Assembly: GCF_025949665.1 (NCBI RefSeq) | Contig: NZ_JAPDFT010000001.1 | Span: 1,860,001-1,924,000 of the forward strand | Direction of reading: 5' to 3' | Origin: Chryseobacterium viscerum | GTDB taxonomy: Bacteria; Bacteroidota; Bacteroidia; Flavobacteriales; Weeksellaceae | DNA: 64,000 bases | Made by a program: the position numbers and the translations under genes | The notes under the pieces: model-generated | Databases searched by the model: none | Told to the model about the DNA's origin: nothing | Seen by the model: the letters and a program-made list of their open reading frames with translations, nothing else | Part shown: piece after piece, positions 42,868 through 50,043 of the stretch | Numbering within the stretch: position 1 is the stretch's first letter | Layout of the letters: each line of letters opens with the position of its first letter

Positions 42868-43473
42868 ATGAAAAAAGCGTTAATAATAGTCGATGTACAG
42901 AATGATTTTTGTGAAGGCGGAGCCCTTGCAGTCCCTGGATCCAACGAAATTATCCCGTATATCAATCTTCTGATGGAGGAAAATGCATATGATCAGGTGG
43001 TTCTTACACAGGACTGGCATCCTGCAGGCCACAAAAGTTTTGCAAGCAGTAATGGCAGACAGGTTGGAGAAAGTATTATTTTAAATGGTGTTCCACAGTT
43101 TATGTGGCCGAATCACTGTGTTCAGGGAACTTTCGGGGCAGAATTCCACAAAGATCTGAACAGAGACAAAGTAACCCATATTGTACAAAAAGGAAAAAAT
43201 ATAGAAATTGACAGTTACAGCGGTTTCCAGGATAATAATCACTTTATGAAAACCGGGCTGGATGATTTCTTAAAATATCACGATATCCAACTGGTTGAAA
43301 TCGTAGGGTTGGCATTAGACTATTGCGTGAAGTTCACTGCTCAGGATGCTGTGGCTAACGGATATGTTACTTGTCTTCATTTCAACGGAACACGTGCCGT
43401 CAACGTAAAACCAGACAACGCCAGAGATGCCATCTACGAGATGATTGAAAAAGGGGTAACGGTATTGGGATAG
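42868..43473 (+). CDS. pncA: Nicotinamidase
   Basis: A 201-residue isochorismatase-fold nicotinamidase that deamidates nicotinamide to nicotinate for NAD salvage. It has Asp9 in the IIVDVQNDFCEGGALAV signature, the metal motif TQDWHPAGHKSFAS, and the nucleophile Cys in ALDYCVKFTAQDA. All catalytic positions are intact. It is a single gene with its own promoter. The 5' end of the gene has a decayed copy at 41316-41430. Confidence 0.95.
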   Translation: MKKALIIVDVQNDFCEGGALAVPGSNEIIPYINLLMEENAYDQVVLTQDWHPAGHKSFASSNGRQVGESIILNGVPQFMWPNHCVQGTFGAEFHKDLNRDKVTHIVQKGKNIEIDSYSGFQDNNHFMKTGLDDFLKYHDIQLVEIVGLALDYCVKFTAQDAVANGYVTCLHFNGTRAVNVKPDNARDAIYEMIEKGVTVLG

Positions 43474-43480
43474 TTCTTTT

Positions 43481-43656
43481 TAATGATGAATTATAAATGA
43501 TGAGTTATGAATCCTGGAATTCACAACTTGATACAAAAAAAGCGCAGAATTATTTTCTGCGCTTTTTTATTCTTTATCCTTAAAGTTAATCTTAAAAAAT
43601 GAATAAGTTAGAAACCTGAATCTATAATTCATTATTTATAACTCATAATTCATCAT
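43481..43656. repeat. Inverted repeat enclosing a bidirectional terminator
   Basis: TTTAATGATGAATTATAAAT at 43481 reappears inverted at the right end (ATAACTCATAATTCATCATT, ending 43656), with about 30 bp arms on each side. Between them lies a perfect terminator, AAAAAAGCGCAGAA / TTCTGCGCTTTTTT (43535-43568), serving the convergent pncA and pseudouridine synthase genes. Confidence 0.7.
43535..43568. terminator. Bidirectional intrinsic terminator
   Basis: A perfect 14-bp stem with A/T runs on both sides and a 5-nt loop, between convergent genes. Confidence 0.92.
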
Positions 43657-43660
43657 TAAA

Positions 43661-44839
43661 TTAAAGCATTTTAAGGTTGTTTACTTCCAGTTCTGTAAGG
43701 ATTCTCCAGTGTCCTCTCTTGATATTCTTCTTCGTTAATCCTGCAAACATTACTCTGTCTAAAGCTTCCACTTCGTACCCTAATCTTTGGAATATTCTTC
43801 TGATAACACGGTTCCATCCGATATGAATCTCAATTCCGATTTCATTTTTAGGTTTTCCTTCAATGTACGAAATCTGATCAACAACTGCTACTCCTTCATC
43901 AAGACGGATTCCTTCTGCGATAAGACGTAGATCTTCACCCGTAAGCTTTTTATCCAGCGTTACATGATAAATCTTTTTAGCATCAAAAGATGGATGCGTT
44001 AATTTTTTAGTCATGTGCCCGTCATTGGTCAATAAAATTACCCCCGTTGTGGAACGGTCTAATCTTCCAACCGGGAAAACTCTGTAAGGAGAAGCATTAG
44101 CTACAAGATCCATTACAGTTTTTCTGGCTTTGTCATCTTTCGTTGTAGAAATATAACCTTTTGGCTTATTCAAAAGTACATAAACAGGTTTTTCCGGAGT
44201 AATATTTTGCCCGTCAAAAACTACTCTGTCAGTTTTCTGTACCTGATAGCCCATTTCGTTAACTACTTTTCCGTTTACTTCTACCAGCCCCTGGGTAATA
44301 AGATCATCAGCTTCTCTCCTACTGCAAATTCCTGAATTGGCAATATACTTATTGAGACGGATAGTATCCTTATGAACATCTTTGTCAATTTTATTTAACC
44401 TTCTTTTTTGTACAAAAGATTTTGCTCTGTCATCTCTTTCATCTCCATTAGAGGGTCTTCTGCCATATTTCAGACTACCTCTTTCATATTTATCTCTTGT
44501 ATCAAAACTGTTTCCTCCTCTTTTTGGTTTTCCGAAAGACTTTCTCTCAAAACTCTCACTTTTATTCGTGATGTATGGTTTTCTTTCAGATTTTGAACCC
44601 ATTTCTTCGTTGGAACCTTCAGAGCTGTCTGTATTTCTCTTGAAAGGTTTCTTGTCAAATTTTGAGTTAGACCCTCTATGTTCCGGAGCTGGTTTACCTC
44701 CGTCTTTAGAAAAAGGTTTTTTAAAAGGTTTTGATCCTGAAGAATTTCCAGATCTGGAAGCACGAGAATCATCAGAACTTTTCTTGGTTGAAATTCTTGG
44801 TCTCTTTGATCTGTCTGAATTATTATTATCTCTGCTCAT
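43661..44839 (-). CDS. rRNA pseudouridine synthase (RluB/RluF-like) with long basic N-terminus
   Basis: A 392-residue protein. Residues 1-155 are a low-complexity, Ser/Lys/Arg/Gly-rich disordered tail. An S4 RNA-binding domain follows (about 160-205, RLNKYIANSGICSRREAD). The RsuA-type catalytic domain has VGRLDRSTTGVILLTND with catalytic Asp261 and ends near 390. It isomerises uridines in large-subunit rRNA. The N-terminal tail is far longer than in Escherichia coli RluB and probably adds RNA affinity, as is usual in Bacteroidetes. Promoter TATCTTTG on the reverse strand (44861-44854). Confidence 0.93.
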   Translation of the reverse strand: MSRDNNNSDRSKRPRISTKKSSDDSRASRSGNSSGSKPFKKPFSKDGGKPAPEHRGSNSKFDKKPFKRNTDSSEGSNEEMGSKSERKPYITNKSESFERKSFGKPKRGGNSFDTRDKYERGSLKYGRRPSNGDERDDRAKSFVQKRRLNKIDKDVHKDTIRLNKYIANSGICSRREADDLITQGLVEVNGKVVNEMGYQVQKTDRVVFDGQNITPEKPVYVLLNKPKGYISTTKDDKARKTVMDLVANASPYRVFPVGRLDRSTTGVILLTNDGHMTKKLTHPSFDAKKIYHVTLDKKLTGEDLRLIAEGIRLDEGVAVVDQISYIEGKPKNEIGIEIHIGWNRVIRRIFQRLGYEVEALDRVMFAGLTKKNIKRGHWRILTELEVNNLKML

Positions 44840-44853
44840 TCTAAAAATTTCTG

Positions 44854-44902
44854 CAAAGATAGTAATTTAGTTACGAGTTAAAAATTAAGAATCATAACTT
44901 TG
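44854..44902. promoter_or_regulatory. Divergent promoters of the pseudouridine synthase and aroB genes
   Basis: TATCTTTG on the reverse strand (44861-44854) and TAACTTTG on the + strand (44895-44902) are exact -7 elements pointing away from each other, with starts near 44850 and 44906. Confidence 0.55.
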
Positions 44903-44940
44903 CACTATAGTTTACATTTTAACTTTACAAATATTAGAAG

Positions 44941-45987
44941 ATGATAACAATATTAAATGATAATTTTTCTCAGCTTAACGCGTTTCTTCATGAAAAGTCT
45001 TTCAGCAAAATTTTCATTCTGGTAGACGAAAACACTCATGAATACTGCCTTCCCATTCTTTTAGGAAATATGGAAACAGACCTTGGCTTTGAAATTTTAG
45101 AGATTGAAGCCGGAGAAGAAATGAAAAATATCCAGACAGCCAATCAGCTTTGGGAAATTCTTACGGAAATGCAGGCAGACAGAAAAGCATTGGTTATCAA
45201 TCTTGGCGGCGGTGTGATTACCGACATGGGCGGATTTGTGGCGTCTACTTACAAAAGAGGAATCCAGTTCATCAATATCCCTACAACCCTTTTATCAATG
45301 TGTGACGCATCTATAGGAGGAAAAACAGGGATTGATCTCATGCACTATAAAAATATGGTGGGAACTTTCGCTTTCCCTGAACAGATCTTTATTTTTCCGA
45401 AATTTTTAGAAACATTACCATTTAAAGAACTGAGAAGCGGGTTCGCTGAAATGCTTAAACATGGATTAATTGCTGATAAAAATCATTGGGATCAGCTGAT
45501 CCAGGTTCGTAAACTGGAGGTAGAAACGGTAATTCCGCATATTCAGTCTTCTATGAATATCAAGCAGGATGTTGTAGATAAAGATTTCCACGAACAGAAT
45601 ATCAGAAAAACTTTGAATTTCGGGCATACAATAGGTCATGCAGTGGAGAGTTTATGCTTACAGCAAGGAAATCCTATCCTTCACGGAGAAGCGGTTGCAA
45701 TGGGAATGATTGCAGAAGCTCATCTGGCTTATCTGGAGAATCTTATTTCTGAAGCAGATGCAAATATGGTCATTGAAAATGTCCAGAGATACTATCCTTA
45801 CCTGGATATCAATGATTTTAAAGATGAAGATATCACCGCATTATTACTGAATGATAAAAAGAATACAGACAGTAAAATCAATTTTTCCCTGCTTTCCGGA
45901 ATCGGTTCTTGTACTTATGACCATCAGTGCAGCCAGGAAAATATCCTTGAATCTCTGTCTTTTTATAGAAAATTGAATAATGCTTAA
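44941..45987 (+). CDS. aroB: 3-dehydroquinate synthase
   Basis: A 348-residue AroB, the second enzyme of the shikimate pathway, turning DAHP into 3-dehydroquinate with NAD and a divalent metal. It has the NAD motif GGGVITDMGGFVAST, the KRGI and TTLLSMCDASIGGKTGID substrate motifs, and metal ligands in FAEMLKHGL, NFGHTIGHAVE and HGEAVAMGM. Complete length. No other aro genes adjoin. It is followed by a terminator and then by the outer-membrane protein array. Confidence 0.95.
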   Translation: MITILNDNFSQLNAFLHEKSFSKIFILVDENTHEYCLPILLGNMETDLGFEILEIEAGEEMKNIQTANQLWEILTEMQADRKALVINLGGGVITDMGGFVASTYKRGIQFINIPTTLLSMCDASIGGKTGIDLMHYKNMVGTFAFPEQIFIFPKFLETLPFKELRSGFAEMLKHGLIADKNHWDQLIQVRKLEVETVIPHIQSSMNIKQDVVDKDFHEQNIRKTLNFGHTIGHAVESLCLQQGNPILHGEAVAMGMIAEAHLAYLENLISEADANMVIENVQRYYPYLDINDFKDEDITALLLNDKKNTDSKINFSLLSGIGSCTYDHQCSQENILESLSFYRKLNNA

Positions 45988-46110
45988 CTATTTTTTAGAA
46001 AAATAAAGTAGGTTTAAAAGTTAGTTTTTAACAAAATTGTCAATTTAGACTTCTTCTAAACAAATGTTTATTTAAGTTTTTAACTCATTGCAAATCAATT
46101 AAATATTTAA

Positions 46111-46140
46111 AAAATCACTTAAACACTAAGTGATTTTTTT
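46111..46140 (+). terminator. Probable terminator of aroB
   Basis: Stem AAATCACTT / AAGTGATTT with a 7-nt loop and T-rich tail; located 124 nt after the stop codon and just before the sigma-54-type promoter of the first barrel gene. Confidence 0.75.
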
Positions 46141-46165
46141 ATTGATTTTACTCATAAAAAATATT

Positions 46166-46182
46166 TTTGGCAAGCAATTTGA
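46166..46182 (+). promoter_or_regulatory. Sigma-54-type promoter of barrel gene 1
   Basis: TTTTGGCAAGCAATTTGA: GG (46169-46170), ten bases, then GA (46181-46182), matching the -24/-12 consensus TTGGCA-N6-TTGC except for GA. Start near 46194. A 7-bp inverted repeat GTTCAAC / GTTGAAC (46195-46216) would sit at the very 5' end of the mRNA. ATG at 46267. Confidence 0.6.
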
Positions 46183-46266
46183 AAGATACTCTGCGTTCAA
46201 CTGAAAAATGTTGAACAAGTAGTAAAATTTAAAATTAAGAAAGAGTAAAATTAAAAAATTAAAGTT

Positions 46267-46902
46267 ATGAAAAAGTTAATTTTAGGATTAGCGTTAACTG
46301 CAGGAACATTCGCATTCGCTCAACAAACAGGAAACACATCTTCTAATCCGGTAACATTTGGGGTAAAAGGAGGAATGAACGTTTCTTCACTTTCAAAAGA
46401 CAGTGGTCTTGATGATCAGAAATCTAAAATAGGATTCAACGCAGGTGTATTTGCAAACATTCCATTGGCAGCTTCATTCAGCGTTCAGCCGGAGGTTCAG
46501 TATTCACAATATGGTAATAAATCAGATTATACGTTAGGAGGAACAAAGTTTTCAGCTTCTACTAAATTAGATTATATTACAGTACCTGTAATGTTCCAGT
46601 ATAACCTGATTCCAAATCTTTATGTGGAAGCAGGACCAGAATTTGGTTTCATGGTAAGTGCTAAAAACAAGTTCAAAAATGAATCTAACGGAGATTCTAA
46701 TACTACAGATAATTACAAAGACAATCTAAATACATTTAACTTTGGTATTGGTCTTGGAGCTGGATATTATTTCACTCCGAACTTAGGGCTTACTGCAAGA
46801 TATGTTGCAGGTTTAACAGATGTAGCGAAAAACAGACCTAGCGGATCTGATGCTACAAGAAACAATCTATTCCAGGTTGGATTAGCTTATAAATTCAAAT
46901 AA
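46267..46902 (+). CDS. Outer-membrane beta-barrel protein, paralogue 1
   Basis: A 211-residue exported protein. The signal peptide MKKLILGLALTAGTFAFAQ is followed by an eight-strand-like barrel of the porin/OmpA-like family (PF13568/PF13505 type) with FGVKGGMNVSSLS, AGVFANIPLAASFSVQPEVQ, YNLIPNLYVEAGPEFGFM and a terminal strand NLFQVGLAYKFK ending in an aromatic-basic pair. It belongs to an array of four paralogues with promoters of the same kind. Such small barrels may stabilise or make pores in the outer membrane. No ligand can be inferred. Confidence 0.9.
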   Translation: MKKLILGLALTAGTFAFAQQTGNTSSNPVTFGVKGGMNVSSLSKDSGLDDQKSKIGFNAGVFANIPLAASFSVQPEVQYSQYGNKSDYTLGGTKFSASTKLDYITVPVMFQYNLIPNLYVEAGPEFGFMVSAKNKFKNESNGDSNTTDNYKDNLNTFNFGIGLGAGYYFTPNLGLTARYVAGLTDVAKNRPSGSDATRNNLFQVGLAYKFK

Positions 46903-46990
46903 GCACCCCATTCACTAACAAATTTTATATTCAATAGAAAAGATCAGATTAATTTTTTAATCTGGTCTTTTTTTATGGTAAAACATTGAT
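46903..46990 (+). repeat. Duplicated terminator block, copy A
   Basis: About 88 bp directly after the stop codon of barrel gene 1, nearly identical to 47485-47573. It contains the terminator CAGATTAA / TTAATCTG with a T run (46941-46975), followed by ATGGTAAAACATTGATC. Confidence 0.75.
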
Positions 46991-47026
46991 CAAAGTCAAT
47001 TCGTATTGAATCGTCTTTGTTTATCA

Positions 47027-47374
47027 TTATTTCTTTGGTAAATTATTTTTTAATTCTTCTGTAAATTTCTTTTTAAAAACAATTGCACGAAGTTCACCAT
47101 CTGAATTTTTATATGGCACTCCTTTGTACTCCTTGTTATTTAATATAGCCTTAACGTCTTCGTATTTTAGCTTTTTATCTTCTAAGAAGAAAACTATAGG
47201 TTCTTTAATTTTAAATGATCCCAGTGCATTTTTTTCTTGTGAAGTCATTTCTTTAAGGTCTTTCAATGCATTTGTTAGCTCTTGTGAATTCTGAGTCTGA
47301 GCTGAAATACTCAAAGAAGCAAAAAGTAAGGAAATACCAAAAACTTTTGATATTTTTTTTAGATTCTCCATCAT
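47027..47374 (-). CDS. Small exported protein of unknown function
   Basis: A 115-residue secreted protein. The signal peptide (about 1-25, VFGISLLFASLSISAQ) is followed by a mature part rich in Lys and Glu (about 85 residues) with short motifs KEPIVFFLEDKKLKYEDVKA and PYKNSDGELRAIVFKKKF. No recognised domain. It points opposite to the barrel genes and is enclosed by the two copies of the terminator block, so it may have been inserted into the array. ATG at 47374 or 47371 are both possible. Confidence 0.7.
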   Translation of the reverse strand: MMENLKKISKVFGISLLFASLSISAQTQNSQELTNALKDLKEMTSQEKNALGSFKIKEPIVFFLEDKKLKYEDVKAILNNKEYKGVPYKNSDGELRAIVFKKKFTEELKNNLPKK

Positions 47375-47484
47375 TAATGTTTTAGAATTAAGTTATAAAT
47401 ATATAATTATTTCAATTACTGCTACGAAGAATTTTATTATGTTAATTATTATGTTTTAAAACCATTATCCCTTAATTTAACAGG

Positions 47485-47573
47485 TACACCCACTCACTAA
47501 AAAATTTTATTTTCAATAGAAAAAAATCAGATTAATTTTTTAATCTGGTTTTTTTTTATGGTAAAACGTTGAT
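47485..47573 (+). repeat. Duplicated terminator block, copy B
   Basis: Nearly identical to 46903-46990: a C-rich start (ACACCCACTCACTAA), TTTCAATAGAAAAA, then a CAGATTAA / TTAATCTG hairpin with T run and ATGGTAAAACGTTGATC. It lies in the 342-bp gap 47375-47716 with no gene before it on this strand. Otherwise this gap holds only the promoter of barrel gene 2. Confidence 0.75.
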
Positions 47574-47658
47574 CCTTTGATATAACATTAAACATATATC
47601 CCACACTGTTGATTTTAGTTCTGTTAAAAATATGATAAAGTCCCTGCACAAGGGGGTT

Positions 47659-47675
47659 CACGGCATATAGTTTGT
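47659..47675 (+). promoter_or_regulatory. Weak sigma-54-like element of barrel gene 2
   Basis: ACGGCATATAGTTTGTT: GG (47662-47663), ten bases, then GT (47674-47675). It keeps the GGCA and TTTG features but not the -12 GC. It lies 42 nt before the ATG at 47717, similar to its neighbours. Confidence 0.35.
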
Positions 47676-47716
47676 TGCTTTCCGAACGTCAAACAATGTA
47701 GAAATAAAACTAATCT

Positions 47717-48346
47717 ATGAAAAAGATTTTTTTAAGCCTGACACTTATTGCAGGTACTTTTGCTTTTGCGCAAAGCACATCCACTTCAACTGATGCAGCT
47801 GTTTCACCAACACCTTCTGCATCCAAAATCAAATTCGGTTTAAAAGCAGGACTTAATGTTTCCAATCTTTCAAATATGGATATGAAATCAAAAGCGGGAT
47901 TTTATGGTGGTGTTTTTATGAATATTCCTGTCGCTAAAGATTTCTCTGTTCAGCCGGAAGTTTTGTACAGTGCTGCGGGAGCTAAAGAGAAAGGAGGCAG
48001 TAATGCAACGCTTGAAATAGAATATATTTCCATACCAGTAATGTTTCAATATAAAGTACTTCCTAAGCTTTATGTAGAAGCAGGACCTCAATTTAGCTTC
48101 TTAATGGATGCAAGATTAAAAGACAGTGAAGGAAGTTTACTCCTTAAAGATGCAACAAGAGGCTTTGATTTTGGAATCGGATTGGGAGCAGGTTATAATA
48201 TTACCAAAAATATCGGCGTGAATGTAAGATATACTGCAGGGCTATCTGAAATTGTAAATAAAAGCCATAGATATCTGTATGGATATGACAGAACAGGATC
48301 TGTAAAGAATGGTGTATTCCAGATAGGAGTAAATTACAAATTCTAA
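47717..48346 (+). CDS. Outer-membrane beta-barrel protein, paralogue 2
   Basis: A 209-residue paralogue of the gene at 46267: signal peptide (1-19, ending GTFAFAQ), linker rich in Ser/Thr, then FGLKAGLNVSNLS, GVFMNIPVAKDFSVQPEV, LPKLYVEAGPQFSFL, FDFGIGLGAGYNITKNIGVN and the closing strand NGVFQIGVNYKF. The most divergent of the tandem set, with a 20-residue linker after the signal. Predicted outer-membrane location. Terminator at 48391-48420. Confidence 0.9.
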   Translation: MKKIFLSLTLIAGTFAFAQSTSTSTDAAVSPTPSASKIKFGLKAGLNVSNLSNMDMKSKAGFYGGVFMNIPVAKDFSVQPEVLYSAAGAKEKGGSNATLEIEYISIPVMFQYKVLPKLYVEAGPQFSFLMDARLKDSEGSLLLKDATRGFDFGIGLGAGYNITKNIGVNVRYTAGLSEIVNKSHRYLYGYDRTGSVKNGVFQIGVNYKF

Positions 48347-48390
48347 AGCTTATTTAGCTTTTCTCGTTAAATTTTTATAATTAAAGTAAG

Positions 48391-48420
48391 GCCAGGCTCA
48401 TTTTGAGCCTGGCTTTTTTA
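48391..48420 (+). terminator. Terminator of barrel gene 2
   Basis: Perfect stem GCCAGGCTC / GAGCCTGGC with a 5-nt loop and six T. Confidence 0.92.
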
Positions 48421-48483
48421 TGCAAAAGAAAAAAAATAACAAATAGAATAAGCATAAATAGTAGATTAACAGCATATTTTAAC

Positions 48484-48500
48484 TTTGGCACAACATTTGA
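48484..48500 (+). promoter_or_regulatory. Sigma-54-type promoter of barrel gene 3
   Basis: CTTTGGCACAACATTTGA: a perfect TTGGCAC -24 box (GG 48487-48488) and, ten bases on, TTTGA as the -12 box (GA in place of GC). Start near 48511, 41 nt before the ATG at 48552. Confidence 0.6.
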
Positions 48501-48551
48501 TTCTTAATGAAATGTTAAATAAAACTTAAAAACTATTAAAATATAAAACTT

Positions 48552-49136
48552 ATGAAAAAGATTCTTTTAGGTCTTGCCTTAGTAGCAGGTACTTTTACTT
48601 TCGCTCAGAAGACTTCAACTTCTACTGCTTCATCTTCTCCAGTTAGATTTGGTGTAAAAGCAGGTCTTAATATCTCTACTATTTCTCACAGTGACTTAAA
48701 TTCAAAAGCTGGATTTTATGGAGGTGTGTTTGCAAACATTCCGGTAGCACAAGACTTCTCTGTACAGCCAGAAGTATTATACAGTGGTTTGGGTGGTAAA
48801 TATAAAGGTAACGGTGATCTAAAACTTAACACGGATTATATCGCAGTACCAGTAATGTTACAGTACAACCTTATTCCTAATTTATATGTAGAAGCAGGCC
48901 CTCAATTCGGTTTCCTTATCAGTGCTAAAGGAAAAGGTAACGGTGGATCTGTAGATATTAAAGACAATTTGAAAACTTTTGATTTCGGAATTGGTCTTGG
49001 AGCTGGATATTATTTCACACAAAATATCGGAGTAAACCTAAGATATACAGCAGGATTATCTGATGTCCCTAAAAACAACCCAGGTGATGCTTCTAGAAAC
49101 GGAGTATTCCAGGTAGGTTTAGCTTATAAATTCTAA
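48552..49136 (+). CDS. Outer-membrane beta-barrel protein, paralogue 3
   Basis: A 194-residue paralogue, the shortest intact one. Signal peptide MKKILLGLALVAGTFTFAQ, then FGVKAGLNISTIS, AGFYGGVFANIPVAQDFSVQ, YNLIPNLYVEAGPQFGFLI, TFDFGIGLGAGYYFTQNIG and the closing NGVFQVGLAYKF. It differs from paralogue 1 mainly in shorter loops, which are the surface-exposed parts. The outer membrane is the expected site. No specific function known. Confidence 0.92.
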   Translation: MKKILLGLALVAGTFTFAQKTSTSTASSSPVRFGVKAGLNISTISHSDLNSKAGFYGGVFANIPVAQDFSVQPEVLYSGLGGKYKGNGDLKLNTDYIAVPVMLQYNLIPNLYVEAGPQFGFLISAKGKGNGGSVDIKDNLKTFDFGIGLGAGYYFTQNIGVNLRYTAGLSDVPKNNPGDASRNGVFQVGLAYKF

Positions 49137-49177
49137 AATTTAGGTACGCTTTTAAAAGCAGACTTTCAAATCAATAC

Positions 49178-49209
49178 AAAGCCGGATTAAATTTAATCCG
49201 GCTTTTTTA
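49178..49209 (+). terminator. Terminator of barrel gene 3
   Basis: Perfect inverted repeat AAGCCGGATTAAA / TTTAATCCGGCTT with T run. Confidence 0.92.
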
Positions 49210-49222
49210 TTGCGCTGATGTT

Positions 49223-49239
49223 TTTGGCAAGAAATTTGC
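49223..49239 (+). promoter_or_regulatory. Sigma-54-type promoter with no gene behind it
   Basis: TTTGGCAAGAAATTTGCC: GG (49226-49227), ten bases, GC (49238-49239), a full -24/-12 match. Start near 49251. The next 240 bp hold no ORF longer than 12 codons, then a terminator. Confidence 0.6.
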
Positions 49240-49250
49240 CTATCAAGTAG

Positions 49251-49499
49251 TGATTGTACTCTATTTCGGAAATTTCCAACTTATGGTTTCTGTTTTTACA
49301 ATAAAATAGGTATTGGTTCAATTGAATTTCAATACTCAAATCTAACTATTACCATTATAAACTTTTTAACGTAAACAGCATTGAGTTGGTCAACACATAG
49401 AATGCAAAGCATCATACAGAAGTGTATTTTGCTCAATAATTAGATACATTTTGATTTCAATAGAAAAAGTCAGGTTCATTAGTTTAAGCCTGACTTTTT
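49251..49499 (+). ncRNA. Candidate sigma-54-dependent small RNA (or ghost of a barrel gene)
   Basis: Between a good -24/-12 promoter (49223-49239) and a terminator (AAAAAGTCAGG / CCTGACTTTTT, 49464-49499) lie about 250 nt without a useful ORF. The TTTCAATAGAAAAA stretch before the terminator resembles that of terminator blocks A and B, so the unit may be a collapsed barrel-gene copy. Nothing readable of a barrel remains. Confidence 0.35.
49464..49499 (+). terminator. Terminator of the ORF-less transcription unit
   Basis: An 11-bp perfect stem with a 14-nt loop and T run. Confidence 0.85.
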
Positions 49500-49533
49500 C
49501 GCTTAATGCATGATTTTTATCACTTCTCTCCTG

Positions 49534-49550
49534 TGTGGCAGATATTTTGC
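49534..49550 (+). promoter_or_regulatory. Sigma-54-type promoter of the collapsed barrel gene
   Basis: TGTGGCAGATATTTTGCC: GG (49537-49538), ten bases, GC (49549-49550). Start near 49562, 20 nt before the ATG of the remnant. The core is also an inverted repeat, GTGGCA / TGCCAC. Confidence 0.55.
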
Positions 49551-49581
49551 CACGATGAAGAAAAATCAAGACTTTAAAATC

Positions 49582-49689
49582 ATGAAAAAACTCTTTGTAG
49601 TAAAGCAGCGGCTAGCGGCTTTTTTACAATGCAATGATAAAGTAAGAAATAATGCACTTCAAATTGGAGTTGCTTATAAGTTTAAATAG
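49582..49689 (+). pseudogene. Internally deleted outer-membrane barrel gene
   Basis: A 35-codon frame starts MKKLFVVK like the barrel signal peptides and ends RNNALQIGVAYKFK, matching the closing strand RNNLFQVGLAYKFK of paralogue 1; nearly everything between is missing. The frame is still open, its sigma-54-type promoter (49534-49550) and a terminator (49714-49745) remain, so a 180-nt RNA could still be made. Most likely a deletion product of a fifth paralogue, though a functional peptide or RNA cannot be excluded. Confidence 0.65.
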
Positions 49690-49713
49690 AGATATTTATT
49701 ATTTTCAAAATTG

Positions 49714-49745
49714 ATACCGGACCATAAGTGGTTCGGTATTTTTAT
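49714..49745 (+). terminator. Terminator of the collapsed barrel gene
   Basis: Stem ATACCGGACC / GGTTCGGTAT (one G-U pair) with a 6-nt loop and T run. The following 200 bp to 49960 show no gene. Confidence 0.8.
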
Positions 49746-49961
49746 TGCAGGTCTTGAAAACAGTCCGGATACTATAAAAACTCCTCCTGTTTTTTAATTT
49801 TTTATCATTTCAATTATCTACATTAAAGCTTTCTGACTCTTCAACTCTTTTCATAAAATATTCAGTTTGGCAATATGTTTATTCATTAAAAAGGGATAAA
49901 TGATTGAAAAAAAACTTTCTAAAAACCCTTTCAAAGCCCCTGTAAATAAGCATTTTTCAAC

Positions 49962-49978
49962 TTTGGCAAGCAATTTGC
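49962..49978 (+). promoter_or_regulatory. Sigma-54-type promoter of barrel gene 4
   Basis: TTTGGCAAGCAATTTGC: GG (49965-49966), ten bases, GC (49977-49978), the best -24/-12 match in the array. Start near 49990, 54 nt before the ATG at 50044. This also shows that an open frame running from 49900 is not the coding start. Confidence 0.65.
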
Positions 49979-50043
49979 AAAATACTTGGAGTCTGATTGA
50001 GAAATTATCCGACACACAAATAATAAAATTAAAAAATAAAATT

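Noticed and set aside
44382..44870. A 162-codon open frame on the + strand
   Set aside because: It is the mirror of the low-complexity Ser/Lys/Arg-rich tail of the pseudouridine synthase; composition alone keeps the frame open and no promoter or start is present.
49900..50043. Longer N-terminus for barrel gene 4 (MIEKKLSKNPF...)
   Set aside because: It crosses the -24/-12 promoter and would precede the signal peptide MKKLFLGLALTAGT, so the ATG at 50044 is used.
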